From the NCBI GenBank assembly GCA_905220665.1, contig CAJNAR010000026.1, forward strand, positions 124,001 through 188,000: a stretch of DNA of 64,000 nt, read 5' to 3'. Source of the DNA: Albugo candida (Eukaryota; Oomycota; Peronosporomycetes; Albuginales; Albuginaceae). Within the stretch, counting starts at the first letter, position 1, and each line of letters begins with the position of its first letter. A program made the translations under genes and the position numbers. The notes beneath the pieces were generated by a model. The model was not told the origin of the DNA and made no database searches. It worked only from the letters and a program-made list of their open reading frames with translations. Below are positions 43,253 through 53,867 of the stretch, piece by piece.

Positions 43253-44651
43253 GGCATAGCCGAAAAAAAACTCACAAAAACAAAAAAAAACGCAAGGAAT
43301 GCTTTCCTCTCCTTTACTTTTCATGGTGTAGTTAACTCATTGAATACATGTTCCATCTTTTGCTTCAAATTAGCTTTCATCTTTTCTTATTTCCGCACGT
43401 TTTGTCCATATTTTTTCTTACAGTACGATGGAAAAAAGCTCTTCTCAATTCAAAAATCCATTCTTTTGATTTGTATGCTTTGACACTAAAGATAATCTAC
43501 TTCTGTAAGCGGAAACTGAGAGAGTGCACCGATAAATATCTTCTTTGCTATTTACGGCGTACGCTCAGAGTGAACGTTCGGAAAGGAATGATTCTTCTCT
43601 TGAGCGTTCGCGTAGGCTCCTTACATAAAATGCAGTATTCAACACGTAAGAACGCTTCTTCCCCATTTGAAAGGGTAGTAGTCAATATGCGCCGTCAGGA
43701 CTTTCTCGCACGGGCATAACCGTTTTGATGCACGAAAGCTACCTGATATGAAACGCAACGAGTTTCTTTCAAACTTGGAAAAGAACCTTACTACAGCTTA
43801 AGGCAATTACCCATTCGAGTACGCTATGTTCATCATCGAAAACAACTTCAAGCAGCATAGTAGGCACAAAACACGATCGTTTGCATTACATCAACGTAAG
43901 TAAGGTGACTTTGAGCAGACATGTCATTTCTTGGTAAAGCTCATGTGCAATCAGTTGATTCTCTCTACAGAAGACAGGAACGACATCTTATGACGGAGTC
44001 GAAAGCTATACTTGGATTATCGAAATGAATGAAGATTACGCTAAAACCAGGCCCGAACAAGCAGAGTAGGAGCCATATTGTCTATTTCCTTTGCTATAAA
44101 ACTTTGATTCTGTGCCATGAACAAGCAATCCAACAGAGTATTGCGACCTAGTGTCTCCGGTAGCATCGTTTTGACTCGAAAAAGGGAATCAACGACTGGA
44201 GTGATTTACATCGAGCATGAAATGGAGAGTAGATGCTACCTTTAGACCGATTTCGCAAGTCACATCATATCGCAACAATAAAAGCAGTCGAATGTCTCTG
44301 ATAAGCAAGAACAACAAATGAATTGCAAAGTGAAGGTGGAAGCGAGTGCAATCTGACAGATGCAATTATACCGATGTATCCATGAAGGATTTCACGTCTG
44401 TTCTTATTTCAATTCATCGAGCAGTTGGTCGATACACGTAGATAATTAGGACTGTTTTTGAAAAATATATCCGCATGTTACATTCACAAGCAGTTTTACG
44501 CGCTAAAACCGCGATATTGAGAGGTCCAATGCTGCTTATCCCTGTACTTGAGTAAACTTGTGCACTGAAATGCTTTGATATTATTACTTCCATGTCACTT
44601 TTTCATCATCCTTCATCGTTCGAGTAACGAGTAGATGTTTTATGCTCTTAC
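43253..44651 (+). other. Unit C downstream flank
   Basis: No gene I would support. The 123-codon frame at 43348 lies in flank sequence that recurs after genes D, E and F with its frame broken, so it is not counted. It contains the repeated cacgtaagaacgcttctt block (about 43641) and a caatccaacagagtattgcg block (about 44126). Confidence 0.45.
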
Positions 44652-45279
44652 ATGTTCTTAGTTACCGTATTTATTATCGCCATTGTGGTGGATAAAACAA
44701 CGGAATGGGAATACGATATTTTCTATAAAGCCAAGACAAATTCGCTTTGGACAAATCATAATCCTACAATGCTAAACTCTCGGAAGTTGCAAAGTGAGTT
44801 TCTCATGATGTTTCTCATTCTGAAGATTACAAGACGCTAAATGTGATGGAATGAGCAAGAGATCCTATCAATAACATTCACCTTTACGTAGACTTGAAAA
44901 CCCACATCCAACTATTTCCCATGCGATATATAAAATCTCGGTTGACAAAAAAATTGAACAAATCACAACATCGTCAACCACCTGAAACAGAAAGAAGGCT
45001 TCTACGTCCAGAATAAGAAGCTCCCAAAATAATCGACATTTGATCACGCAATTGGGCGCTTTTGCGGCAAGCGAGTGCCTACCCTTGTACGCTCGTAAGC
45101 GCCTTCAAAGAAAACCCGAATATTGCCTATCACGTCTACATACAGTAGTAAAAGAAATGTCTCGTTTTTCTTACGGTAGACAAAGGAGGATAGAAGCAAA
45201 AAGAAATCAACTTGAGAAGTTGCAAAATCATCTCAACACAATAAGACCGCCCCATGAGGCTGCGAACGAAAGCTTTTAG
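44652..45279 (+). pseudogene. Probable decayed second family member (C2)
   Basis: The small ORF MFLVTVFIIAIVVDKTTEWE at 44652-44840 begins with a signal-like segment whose DNA (ttagttaccgtatttattatcgcc) aligns with the signal-peptide region of genes C and F. A second open stretch, 45040-45279, encodes CLSRLHTVVKEMSRFSYG, reminiscent of the C-x-x-x-LSRIHNIV helix in genes A and D. A GTGAGT donor lies near 44790, so a spliced gene is possible, but I found no clear acceptor. Treated as decayed. Confidence 0.3.
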
Positions 45280-45914
45280 GTAGCAGGCAACTTCGGATTC
45301 GAAAGTCTTGATTCTTTTGTGAACAATCTCATACTAATGCACCATATTTGGTCGACCCGTCCATTATCATACTATCAACAAAGACATTCGATGACGTCCA
45401 TGCGAACTGGACAGATATAAAACAACATGACGAGGTAAAGAATATATGCAACGTGCAGATGTTCACTTGGCAGACGCATGCGTTTAATTAGGGAAAGCGG
45501 GAGTTTGCTGTTTCAGTCTCGACTAATCGAGTAGACGCTGTGCCGTGGCACATATACTTCGACTTATAAAGAACATGGTTGATGATGTGATCGCAACGCT
45601 TTGATGCATTACGCTCGTAGCATGGATAGTGCCACTTGCGGACGATACAAACTCTCGAATCTCTATCAAATAGTATATCAAACGTTGCGTTTGAGAAAAG
45701 TCGCTGAAGGGATAACATTGCAACACGTTGCAAGTGTCCAATCGTAAGATTCATATCCAAATAGCAAAGTCTGCAAGGTAAGCTAAAATTCGCCAGAAAA
45801 TTATACAGCAATAGGGAATTGTAATTTATCTCACCGCATCTAGAGAAGTTTTGGTCAATTGTGAGTGGATCGTCGTTACAGATGCTGACGGGCGCACTTT
45901 ACGCGGTGGAAATA
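45280..45914 (+). other. Flank between unit C and UNC-45 pseudogene 2
   Basis: 45300-45450 is closely similar to 34260-34400 (shared ttgtgaacaatctcatact, catatttggtcgacccgtcc). No gene seen. Confidence 0.5.
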
Positions 45915-47212
45915 TCGAGTGCGCGGCAGCTGCGTTGCATTTGAACGACCATCATTCCGCACTTACTGATTGCACTTTTATTATTAAAGTTTTAAAAGTA
46001 CAGCGACAATTCAAAGGCACGTTATCGCCGCGCATAGGCGTATGCAGGATTACGAAGACTCGATGATAAAAGTATCTGTGGAGTGGAGAATGGTGTCTCG
46101 TGCATTCCAGAGGACCTTCATGTGGAGATAACACAACTGCTGTATGCAGCTTTGGACGATCAAGATCTCATCCTGCGAGCAAGTGCCTCAAGCATCCAAG
46201 TCAAGTTCCTTGTGACGAAAAAGCTTCTGGAGATGGATTCTGAGGATAATCAGCGCCTACTGACCATTGTCTTTGATGTGTTGGAACAGTCTCAGAACTA
46301 TGAAACGCGTTTACAGCAACGAGTGTCAAGCAACACTCGTACAATGAAAGATCTGGATGGAAGCATCGTCGCGAACGCATTGCATTGGAATGTGTCTTCT
46401 TCCGAAAGAGCGTTCCATCGTAGCATTTTCGCCGTTCACGCCTGCACGCCGTCTAGCCCACTCGCAAGTACACACGAGTGAAGGAAGCAGTCACAAGTCG
46501 TCCTTATACAACAGCGAGCGTCTTCGACGTCGATCTGGATTCGTCTACAAATCGCAACGGCTCAAGTAACATGACAAATATTGCGAGTGTATCGGAGGAA
46601 ACAAAGAATCGAATTGTGAGTGAGCCACACGCATTATCGACAATTCAGTATCTCCAATTTTCAGATCACGAATTAGTACGTCGTGCGGCGACAGAAACGA
46701 TATGCAATTTGATTCCCAATGAAATAGTAATTGATCGTATATTCAAAAATGAAGAAAAATTACGTCTTTGGTTGGCATTTGCTTCTATTGAAGAGGAAGA
46801 AGAAGATTTCGAGACTTGTCGTGCGGCTTCTGGTGCTTTGGCGATGGTCTCTCAGGTTCCTAAAGTCAGTCAATTGATTGTGAAACTTGGTGGTATTTCA
46901 ATGCTATCGAAATTGGTCAAAGGATCGAAATATGAAGAATCCGTTCATCGTGCGATATTCGCTCTTGAGAATGTATTTACGACACTTACACAACAAGTTT
47001 GTCCGATTCCATCGTTATCTGATGACGTAAGCGACCAAGTCATTCAACAAGTGAGAGACGACATGGAGAAGCACGGAGAAGAGTTGATAGAGGAATTGGG
47101 AAGCCTAATCAAATCAAAGAGTGGTGGCGCATCATCTCTCAAGGAACAAGCTCGAACGTGTTTGGAAGCTCTAAACAGTCTCAAGCGATCGAATGGATTA
47201 CAAACAGTTTGA
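45915..47212 (+). pseudogene. UNC-45 pseudogene 2 (multiple internal deletions)
   Basis: Pieces of UNC-45 in order: TPR residues AAALHLNDHHSALTDCTFII (from about 45918), a jump to ENGVSCIPEDLHVEITQLLY (about 46087), then SQNYETRLQQRVSSNTRTMK with a frameshift after NVSSS. VFDVDLDSSTNRNGSSNM follows, joined directly to TNIASVSEETKNRIVSEPHA and the complete C-terminus. From 46572 it is almost identical to the intact gene (inverted-repeat arm); before that it is clearly more diverged. The last 244 codons remain open, but no promoter or native start is attached. Confidence 0.88.
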
Positions 47213-47730
47213 ATGATGTAATGGAGTTTTGGGTTGGAAGAGGATCAGATGGTCATCACGTAAATGAAACAGCTGGGAGAAGCACATCGTGTGATCCAAA
47301 CATACGATCAGCAGAGAGTATGGGGAATGAGACTTGGAGATGGACTTTGATGTGATTTCATATTCGAATTTGGATCAATATTTCGTCCGCATTGAGATTA
47401 TATTGGGTTTGTGTCATTCAGTAATGGGGCAGGAGGACTCGCGGTCAATCAGATGTATGCTCTCCCTTAGTCTGTTATTGCATGCACGGTCCTATGGGTA
47501 CTTACAACACACAACGGATGTCCATACATCGACACTGAAACTACTGTATCCTTGCAGAAATTCTGTTGCTAAGACACAATATAGCGCCTCGAGGAGTCTT
47601 CTATTGACCATCATGTGGTTCGCTTGCCGTAACTCGAGGACGGAATGGAGCAGTAGAAATCAGATTCTGATCTATAGTTACCCTTGCAATGAGTACTAAA
47701 GAGTATGACATGACAGCTGGTGCTGAGATA

Positions 47731-47833
47731 GAGAAGATGAAAACATGCGACTGGACCACATGGTGGAAGGTATAGAGAGGCTGTCGTATTGGAATGCTTA
47801 TAATTCATCACATGAATCAGTTTTCAATTTACC
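47731..47833 (+). promoter_or_regulatory. Initiator and shared upstream element of gene D
   Basis: gagaagatgaaaacatgcga at 47731 and catggtggaagg at 47759 form the family element. The initiator TCAGTTTTCAATTTACC is at 47817-47833, 19 bp before the ATG. Confidence 0.6.
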
Positions 47834-47852
47834 GGCTTCCAACAACTTCACA

Positions 47853-48374
47853 ATGACCATTGCCAAGCTTCTAATTGCCACACTCGTCCTTATCAATACC
47901 CAGCAAGTCTACAGTCAAGCACCGTTACTTGGTTCTTTTGATTCTGATAAATGCCCCGAGTTTTCAGCGAAGGACGACTTTAAAAAGGATTGCACAGATG
48001 GTTATCAGCTGAATGCCGAACCAACAGAGGAATGCAAGAAACGCGCTCTAAGCAGGATTCACAATATAGTCTATAAAACATTCCTAGTGGTCAAAACGGA
48101 CGACAACAAAAGGATTTTCGTCCTTGAGCCAAAGGACTTAAATTGGCTATATATTGTTAGAATAGCATCAACATTATTTGCAGGTTCCTCCCTGGGGTTG
48201 AACGAAAAAGGCGAACTCATGGTCAATACGTATAGAAATATGCTGCTCTATTTTATGAGAAGAAAAATCCCTGAAATTTGGAGAGGAATAAGGGTTCACA
48301 ACACCGAAATGTCCAGGTTCACCCATCTCTTTGCTCTCCATGTGATCTGGCAATGCATTTCATACCAGCTGTAA
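47853..48374 (+). CDS. Small secreted cysteine-containing protein D
   Basis: 173 residues, differing from gene A at only three positions I can see (V/A in QLNxEP, and two in RRKIPEIWRG). Signal peptide MTIAKLLIATLVLINTQQVYS, four family cysteines, PTEECKKRALSRIHNIVYKT, IPEIWRGIRV and HLFALHVIWQC. All differences lie in the mature part, but three changes are too few to infer selection. Located in arm 2 of the inverted duplication, opposite strand to gene A. Confidence 0.82.
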   Translation: MTIAKLLIATLVLINTQQVYSQAPLLGSFDSDKCPEFSAKDDFKKDCTDGYQLNAEPTEECKKRALSRIHNIVYKTFLVVKTDDNKRIFVLEPKDLNWLYIVRIASTLFAGSSLGLNEKGELMVNTYRNMLLYFMRRKIPEIWRGIRVHNTEMSRFTHLFALHVIWQCISYQL

Positions 48375-50450
48375 CTAAGATACAGCAAAAAAACTCACGA
48401 CCGCAAGAATCGTTTTTCGTCTTTGTTAAGATAGTTTTCCATAGAATACATGCTCCATATTCTGCTCCAAATTTGCTGCTCACTTTTTCTGTGCACACTT
48501 TGTTCTTATTTTTACTTCGAGTGAGGTGGAACAAACCTTTTCTCAATTTGTAAATCCATTCGTTCCATTTGCGTACTTTCACAGCAGAGATAAAGTACTT
48601 TTGTGAGCAGACTGTCCAAATAGTCAGAACGCACCATTACACCTCTTCTTCGCTATTTACAAATAAACGCTCAGCGGAATGCTCGGAAATGAATGATCTC
48701 TCGCTTTTTGCACGGGCTACTCACACAAATGCACATATCAACACGTAAGAACGTTTACCAGGCATTTAAAAGTGAAGCAGTCAATACGTACGATCAAATT
48801 GCTAAAGGAAGTGTCAAGAAATAGCGTGGTTTGAATCATTTCGATCACACTTATGATGCGGAACGCAACACTTTTCATTACGCTTATAAAAGGGATCTTC
48901 ACTACCGCTTAGAGCAATGACACATTCGAATACGCAACGTCCAGCATCAAAGAGAAGATTATGCAGCATTTTAGGCACGGAACACGATACACATGCCAAT
49001 TTATAGTAAGATGATTGAAGTATTTGTGAAATCACATCCTTTTCCGAGATAGAGAGAGCGTCAAACCTGCAGAGAGGCGAATGCTTGAGTAAATAATCAA
49101 ACTGAATGAAGATTCCGTCGACATCAGGCCCAAATTAGATAAGTCTAAAGCATGTTGACAGCTTTCTTTATACTGCAGCTTTTATTATGTGTCATAACCA
49201 ATCAACCGAACAACTTATTGCGACATTTTGTCTCCGCTTCCATCGTTTTCAACCTGAAGAAGGGGATCCGCGAAACCAACAAGTAACAGCCAACGTAAAC
49301 GGCAAAGTCGATGCTACCTTTTGGCCGAATTTGCACGTGAAACCATATCGCAACGATACGATTGTGAAGTGTTCTATTAAATCGGCAACAACAAAGGAGG
49401 TGGATGCTGTCCTTCACACGGATTCATAGAGCCATCGTGCTGATGCACGTGAATGATTAAGACTCGTTATCATAATTATCTTCGCATACTGATTCACACA
49501 CAGCTCTGAGGGCGAAACCCTGTACAGAGAGTTCAAATCTCCTGTGCACTCCGTTCGGGATGAAAGTATGCACTCTCTTGTTAAATAGGTAGCAATTCTG
49601 ACCATTTCAAACAACCGCAAGCTTTTTTGTTCACTGAAAAGTATTCTGACCAAACTTAATGACTTTGTCGTATGAAAATGGTCACAATACTGACTGTTTA
49701 TCATTTATCAGTACAAAACAATTCAACAGCATTCATATGCTACTACAACTGAAAAACATTTCAAACATATTAGCGGTTGTATCACAGCATCCACGCTGGA
49801 CGTGTACTTGCAGGTACTTCGTTGACTTCTTTTAGGACATCTCAGACATGCGTTAATGAGGATGTGTCTCACTGGCAAGGAATATCAACCCTTCATACCT
49901 CTACAGTAATTCAATCAATTTCTAACCTGTTTAGTACGATGAAAACAAGCTGGTCGTGTTTGTACACGAATGTTGCATGAGCTCAGTCAATCCATGATAA
50001 AGTACAAGGTAGGAAGGGAACAGTTTCCATCGTGTTTACTGAATGAAATTTTGCCAGTTAGAAGCAGCATGGAAAATAATAGTGGAAAAATTGGGAAGAC
50101 TACCGAAACTAAGGAGTGGTGGCCCACCATCTCTCAAGAAACGAGGTCAAAGCTTTGTAATACTTCAAGACAATTGGATGGGAAGCGAAACAAATGATTG
50201 TGACGATAATGACGGATTGAATGAAAAACTGGTGGGAATCTCATCCAAACATGCGATCTGTCAGAGAAAGAAGAAAGAAACAGCAAAGGGTATGGTTTTG
50301 TGACTTGGAGATCGAACTTGTTTTGACTTTCATATTTCCTAAAGGAAGCGCAATTGGTAATGCCGAAAAAGAAGTCCGTGACGAGGATTTTTGGATGACG
50401 CATAGTAAGAGGAGCCACAATCGACGAGTAAAAAAATGCTATCAGTATCA
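48375..50450. repeat. Direct tandem repeat of flank, copy 1 (copy 2 at 51421-53470)
   Basis: The downstream flanks of genes D and E are the same sequence with a period of about 3.02-3.05 kb, with blocks of near-identity from 49414 to 50040. It includes a tRNA-like block (cacagctctgag...gagttcaaatctcc at about 49500-49550) and the frame 49187-49429. I do not count either as a gene. Confidence 0.85.
50085..50340 (+). pseudogene. UNC-45 3' end relic in unit E
   Basis: gtggaaaaattgggaagact, ggagtggtggcccaccatct and ctcaagaaacgaggtcaaag match the last UNC-45 codons at 47086-47160. The 3' flank follows to gtgacttggagatcgaactt (compare 47331). Shifted and not translatable. Confidence 0.7.
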
Positions 50451-50740
50451 CTACTTCTACATTATCATGTTAGCACCTGTTTACTATTGCTGCCAATAGT
50501 ATAAGAGGAATGATCAGGAAGCCCTAATATTTTGAAGCCATGTTACCATGGAGAATGCTTTGTTTCTATACATGTAAGATATGTACGACAGCGTATCATA
50601 CAGTACTGCACAGATTATGATACGATTTCCTTGTGGTTGAGTCAGAACGAATTCAGCGGGGAGAGTCAGAATATGGCTCATATTTTATTATACAATCATT
50701 ACTAAAGAGAACGATAATGAAATGACATCTGTCGATAAAA

Positions 50741-50858
50741 AGAAGCGGGAAGACATGCGACTTGACCTCATGGTGGAAGGTAAAGGCCAGCTATCGGCAA
50801 ATAATGCTTCAAAAATCATCACTTGAAGTGAGCATATCTCTCACTTTTCAATTTTATC
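50741..50858 (+). promoter_or_regulatory. Initiator and shared upstream element of gene E
   Basis: gcgggaagacatgcgacttg and acctcatggtggaaggtaaa (about 50745-50783) form the element. The initiator TCACTTTTCAATTTTATC is at 50841-50858, 19 bp before the ATG. Single copy, unlike genes B and C. Confidence 0.6.
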
Positions 50859-50877
50859 GGCTTCAAACAACATCACA

Positions 50878-51420
50878 ATGACCATTTCCAAGCTTCTAGC
50901 TGCCGCACTCATTCTCGTCAGTACCCAGATAGCCAATACCGAGCAAGTCTACATTCAACAAACGCAATTTAGTTCAAATTTTGATCTTGACAAATGCAAG
51001 GAGTTTGTAACTCAAGACGACTTTAAGCAGAAATGCGGACTTTATGGAAACTTGAATCCAGAACCAACAGACCATTGCAAGAAACTCGCTTTGAATAGGA
51101 TTCACGACATAGTCCATAAAACATTCCTAGTATTCAAAACGGACAAGAACGTACGGTTTTTCGAGCTGAAGCCAAAGGACTTGACATGGCCATATGTTAT
51201 TAATATAGCAGCAACATTCTTCAAAGGTACGGTCGTGGGAACAAACGGAAAAGGCGAACCCATGATCAATACGTATAAAGCAAAGCTGCTCCAGTTTATG
51301 AGAACCGATATCCCTATACCTTGGAGAGGAATAAAGGTTCACGACACCGAAATATCCAGGTTCACCCATCTCTTTGCTCTCCAGGTGATCGCGGATTGTC
51401 TTTCATACAACAATAACTAA
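50878..51420 (+). CDS. Small secreted cysteine-containing protein E
   Basis: 180 residues. Signal peptide MTISKLLAAALILVSTQIANT, then DKCKEFVTQDDFKQKCGLYG, PTDHCKKLALNRIHDIVHKT, IPIPWRGIKV and HLFALQVIADC. It is closest to A and D in the mature part (RIHDIVHKTFLVFKTD against RIHNIVYKTFLVVKTD) but has the leader and promoter of the C type, which suggests exchange between units. Start fixed by signal peptide and initiator. The 3' flank is nearly the same as that of gene D. Confidence 0.82.
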   Translation: MTISKLLAAALILVSTQIANTEQVYIQQTQFSSNFDLDKCKEFVTQDDFKQKCGLYGNLNPEPTDHCKKLALNRIHDIVHKTFLVFKTDKNVRFFELKPKDLTWPYVINIAATFFKGTVVGTNGKGEPMINTYKAKLLQFMRTDIPIPWRGIKVHDTEISRFTHLFALQVIADCLSYNNN

Positions 51421-53470
51421 GATACAGCAAAAAAACTCACGACCGCAAGAATCGTTTTTCGTCTTTGTTAAGATAGTTTTCCATTGAATACATGCTCCAT
51501 ATTCTGCTCCAATTTGCTGCTCACTTTTATGTGCACACTTTGTTCTCATTTTTACTTCGAGTGAGGTGGAACAAACCTTTTCTCAATTTGTAAATCCATT
51601 CGCTCCATTTGCGTACTTTCACAGCAGAGATAAATTACTTTTGTGAGCAGACTGTCCAAATAGTCAGAACGCCATTACACCTCTTCTTCGCTATTTACAA
51701 ACAAACGCTCAGCGGAATGCTCGGAAATGAATGATTTCTCGCTTTTTGCACGGGCTACTCACACAAATGCATATATCAACACGTAAGAACGTTTACCAGG
51801 CATTTGAAAGTGAAGCAGTCAATACGTACGATCAAATTGCTAAGAGAAGTGTCAAGCAATTGCGTGGTTTGAATCATTTCGATCACACATAAGATGCGGA
51901 ACGCAAAGAGTTTCCATTACGCTTATAAGAGGGATCTTCACTACCGCTTAGAGCAATGACACATTCGAATACGCAACGTTCAGCAACAAAGAGAAGGTTA
52001 TGCAGCATTTTAGGCACGGAACACGATACACATGCCAATTTATAGTAAGATGATTGAAGTATTTGTGAAATCACATCCTTTTCCGAGATAGAGAGAGCGT
52101 CAAACGTGCAGGGAGTGAATTACCAAACTGAATGGAGATCCCGTCCACGTCAGGCCCAAATTAGAAAAGTCTAAAGCATGTTACAGCTTTCTTCATAATG
52201 CAGCTTTTATTTTGTGTCATACCAATCAACCGAACAACTTATTGCGACATTTTGTCTCCGCTTTCATCCTTTTCAACCTGAAGAAGGGGATCCGCGAGTC
52301 CAACAAGTAACAGCCAACGTAAACGGCAACGTCGATGCTACCTTTTGGACGAATTTCCAAGTGAAATCATATCGCAACGATACGATTGTGAAGTGTTCTT
52401 TTAAATCGGCAACAACAAAGGAGGTGGATGCTGTCCTTCACACGGATTCATAGAGCCATCGTGCTGATGCACGTGAATGATTAAGACTCGTTATCATAAT
52501 TATCTTCGCATACTGATTCACACACAGCTCTGAGGGCGAAACCCTGTACAGAGAGTTCAAATCTCCTGTGCACTCCGTTCGGGATGAAAGTATGCACTCT
52601 CTTGTTAAATAGGTAGCAATTCTGACCATTTCAAACAACCGCAAGCTTTTTTGTTCACTAAAAAGTATTTTGACCAAACTTAATGACTCTGTCGTATGAA
52701 AATGGTCACAATACTGACTGTTTATCATTTATCAGTACAAAACAATTCAACAGCATTCATATGCTACTACAACTGAAAAACATTTCAAACATATTAGCGG
52801 TTGTATCACAGCATCCACGCTGGACGTGTACTTGCAGGTACTTCGTTGACTTCTTTTAGGACATCTCAGACATGCGTTAATGAGGATGTGTCTCACTGGC
52901 AAGGAATATCAACCCTTCATACCTCTACAGTAATTCAATCAATTTCTAACCTGTTTAGTACGATGAAAACAAGCTGGTCGTGTTTGTACACGAATGTTGC
53001 ATGAGCTCAGTCAATCCATGATAAAGTACAAGGTAGGAAGGGAAGAGTTTCCATTGTGTTTACTGAATGAAAGTTTGCCAGTTAGAAGCAGCATGGAAAA
53101 TAATAGTGGAAAAATTGGGAAGACTACCGAAACTAAGGAGTGGTGGCCCACCATCTCTCAAGAAACGAGATCAAAGCTTTGTAATACTTCAAGACAATTG
53201 GATGGGAAGAGAAACAAATGATTGTGACGATAATGACAGATTGAATAAAAAACTGTTGGGAATCGTAGCCAAACATGCGATCTAACAGAGAAAGAAGAAA
53301 GAAACAGCAAAGGGTATGGTTTTGTGACTTGGAGATCGAACTTGTTTTGACTTTCATATTTCATAAAGGAACCGCAATTGATAATGGCGAGAAAGAAGAT
53401 CCGTGACGTGGATTTTTGGATGACGCATAGTGAAAGGAGTCGCAATCGACGAGCAAAATGCGTTCAGTGT
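51421..53470. repeat. Direct tandem repeat of flank, copy 2
   Basis: Second copy of 48375-50450. Between 52438 and 53080 differences from 49414-50056 are rare. It contains another UNC-45 tail relic at about 53109-53345. No gene supported. Confidence 0.85.
53109..53345 (+). pseudogene. UNC-45 3' end relic in unit F
   Basis: Same relic as at 50085-50340 with a few extra changes; non-coding. Confidence 0.65.
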
Positions 53471-53760
53471 CACGACTTTTACATTATGTATCTTCGCGTA
53501 TTCATATGCTTGCTCTCATAGAAGAAGAGAAGTCATTTGGGAGTCCTGATGAACTGAAGCCACGTTACCATGAAGAATACGTTGTTTCTCTGCATTTAAA
53601 ATATATAAGACGTCGTATCGTACAGTATCGTATAGAACATCATATGATTTCAATGTGATAGAATCAGAACAAATTCAGCAGGAAGAGTCAATATATGGCT
53701 CATGTTTTAGTACACACATTACTAAAGAGAACGATAATGAAATCATAGGTTCTGGAAAAG

Positions 53761-53848
53761 AGAAGATGAAGACACGCGACTTGACCTCATGGTTGGAGGT
53801 AAAGGCCAGCTATCGATATGTAGTATATCTCTCACTTTACAATCTACC
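53761..53848 (+). promoter_or_regulatory. Initiator and shared upstream element of gene F
   Basis: agaagatgaagacacgcgac and ttgacctcatggttggaggt (53761-53800) with aaaggccagctatc; initiator TCACTTTACAATCTACC at 53832-53848, 19 bp before the ancestral ATG at 53868. Confidence 0.6.
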
Positions 53849-53867
53849 AGCTTCCAACAGCTTCACA

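Larger units (their letters stand above)
46572..49331. repeat. Inverted duplication, arm 2 (partner 16349-19108)
   Basis: Mirror copy of 16349-19108 with no net indel over 2760 bp. It joins at 46571 to an older, diverged UNC-45 fragment and at 49332 to flank that matches unit E instead, so the arm looks like a recent replacement (gene conversion or insertion) inside an existing array. Confidence 0.9.

Noticed and set aside
43348..43719. 123-codon frame downstream of gene C
   Set aside because: Lies in 3' flank shared with all other units, where the frame is not maintained.
46478..47212. Functional short UNC-45 C-terminal protein
   Set aside because: Open only because arm 2 was recently copied; fused to decayed fragments upstream with no promoter or native start.
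47741..47765. Plant W-box (TTGAC) in the shared upstream element
   Set aside because: The pentamer is too short to mean anything and the W-box belongs to plant WRKY factors, not to oomycete regulation.
49187..49429. 80-codon frame recurring at 52214-52453 and as an antisense copy ending near 16493
   Set aside because: Copies differ by several amino-acid changing substitutions, the related flanks of units B and C have broken versions, and the 16281-16493 copy has a different C-terminus. It behaves as duplicated non-coding flank.
49500..49552. tRNA-like block with B-box-like gagttcaaatctcc
   Set aside because: No matching 5' acceptor strand, poor T stem, and the corresponding block near 16020-16100 has diverged freely, unlike a functional tRNA. 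Possibly a SINE remnant.
49414..49704. 96-codon minus-strand frame identical in length at 52438-52728
   Set aside because: Preserved only because the 3-kb duplication is recent; no domain, signal or start context.
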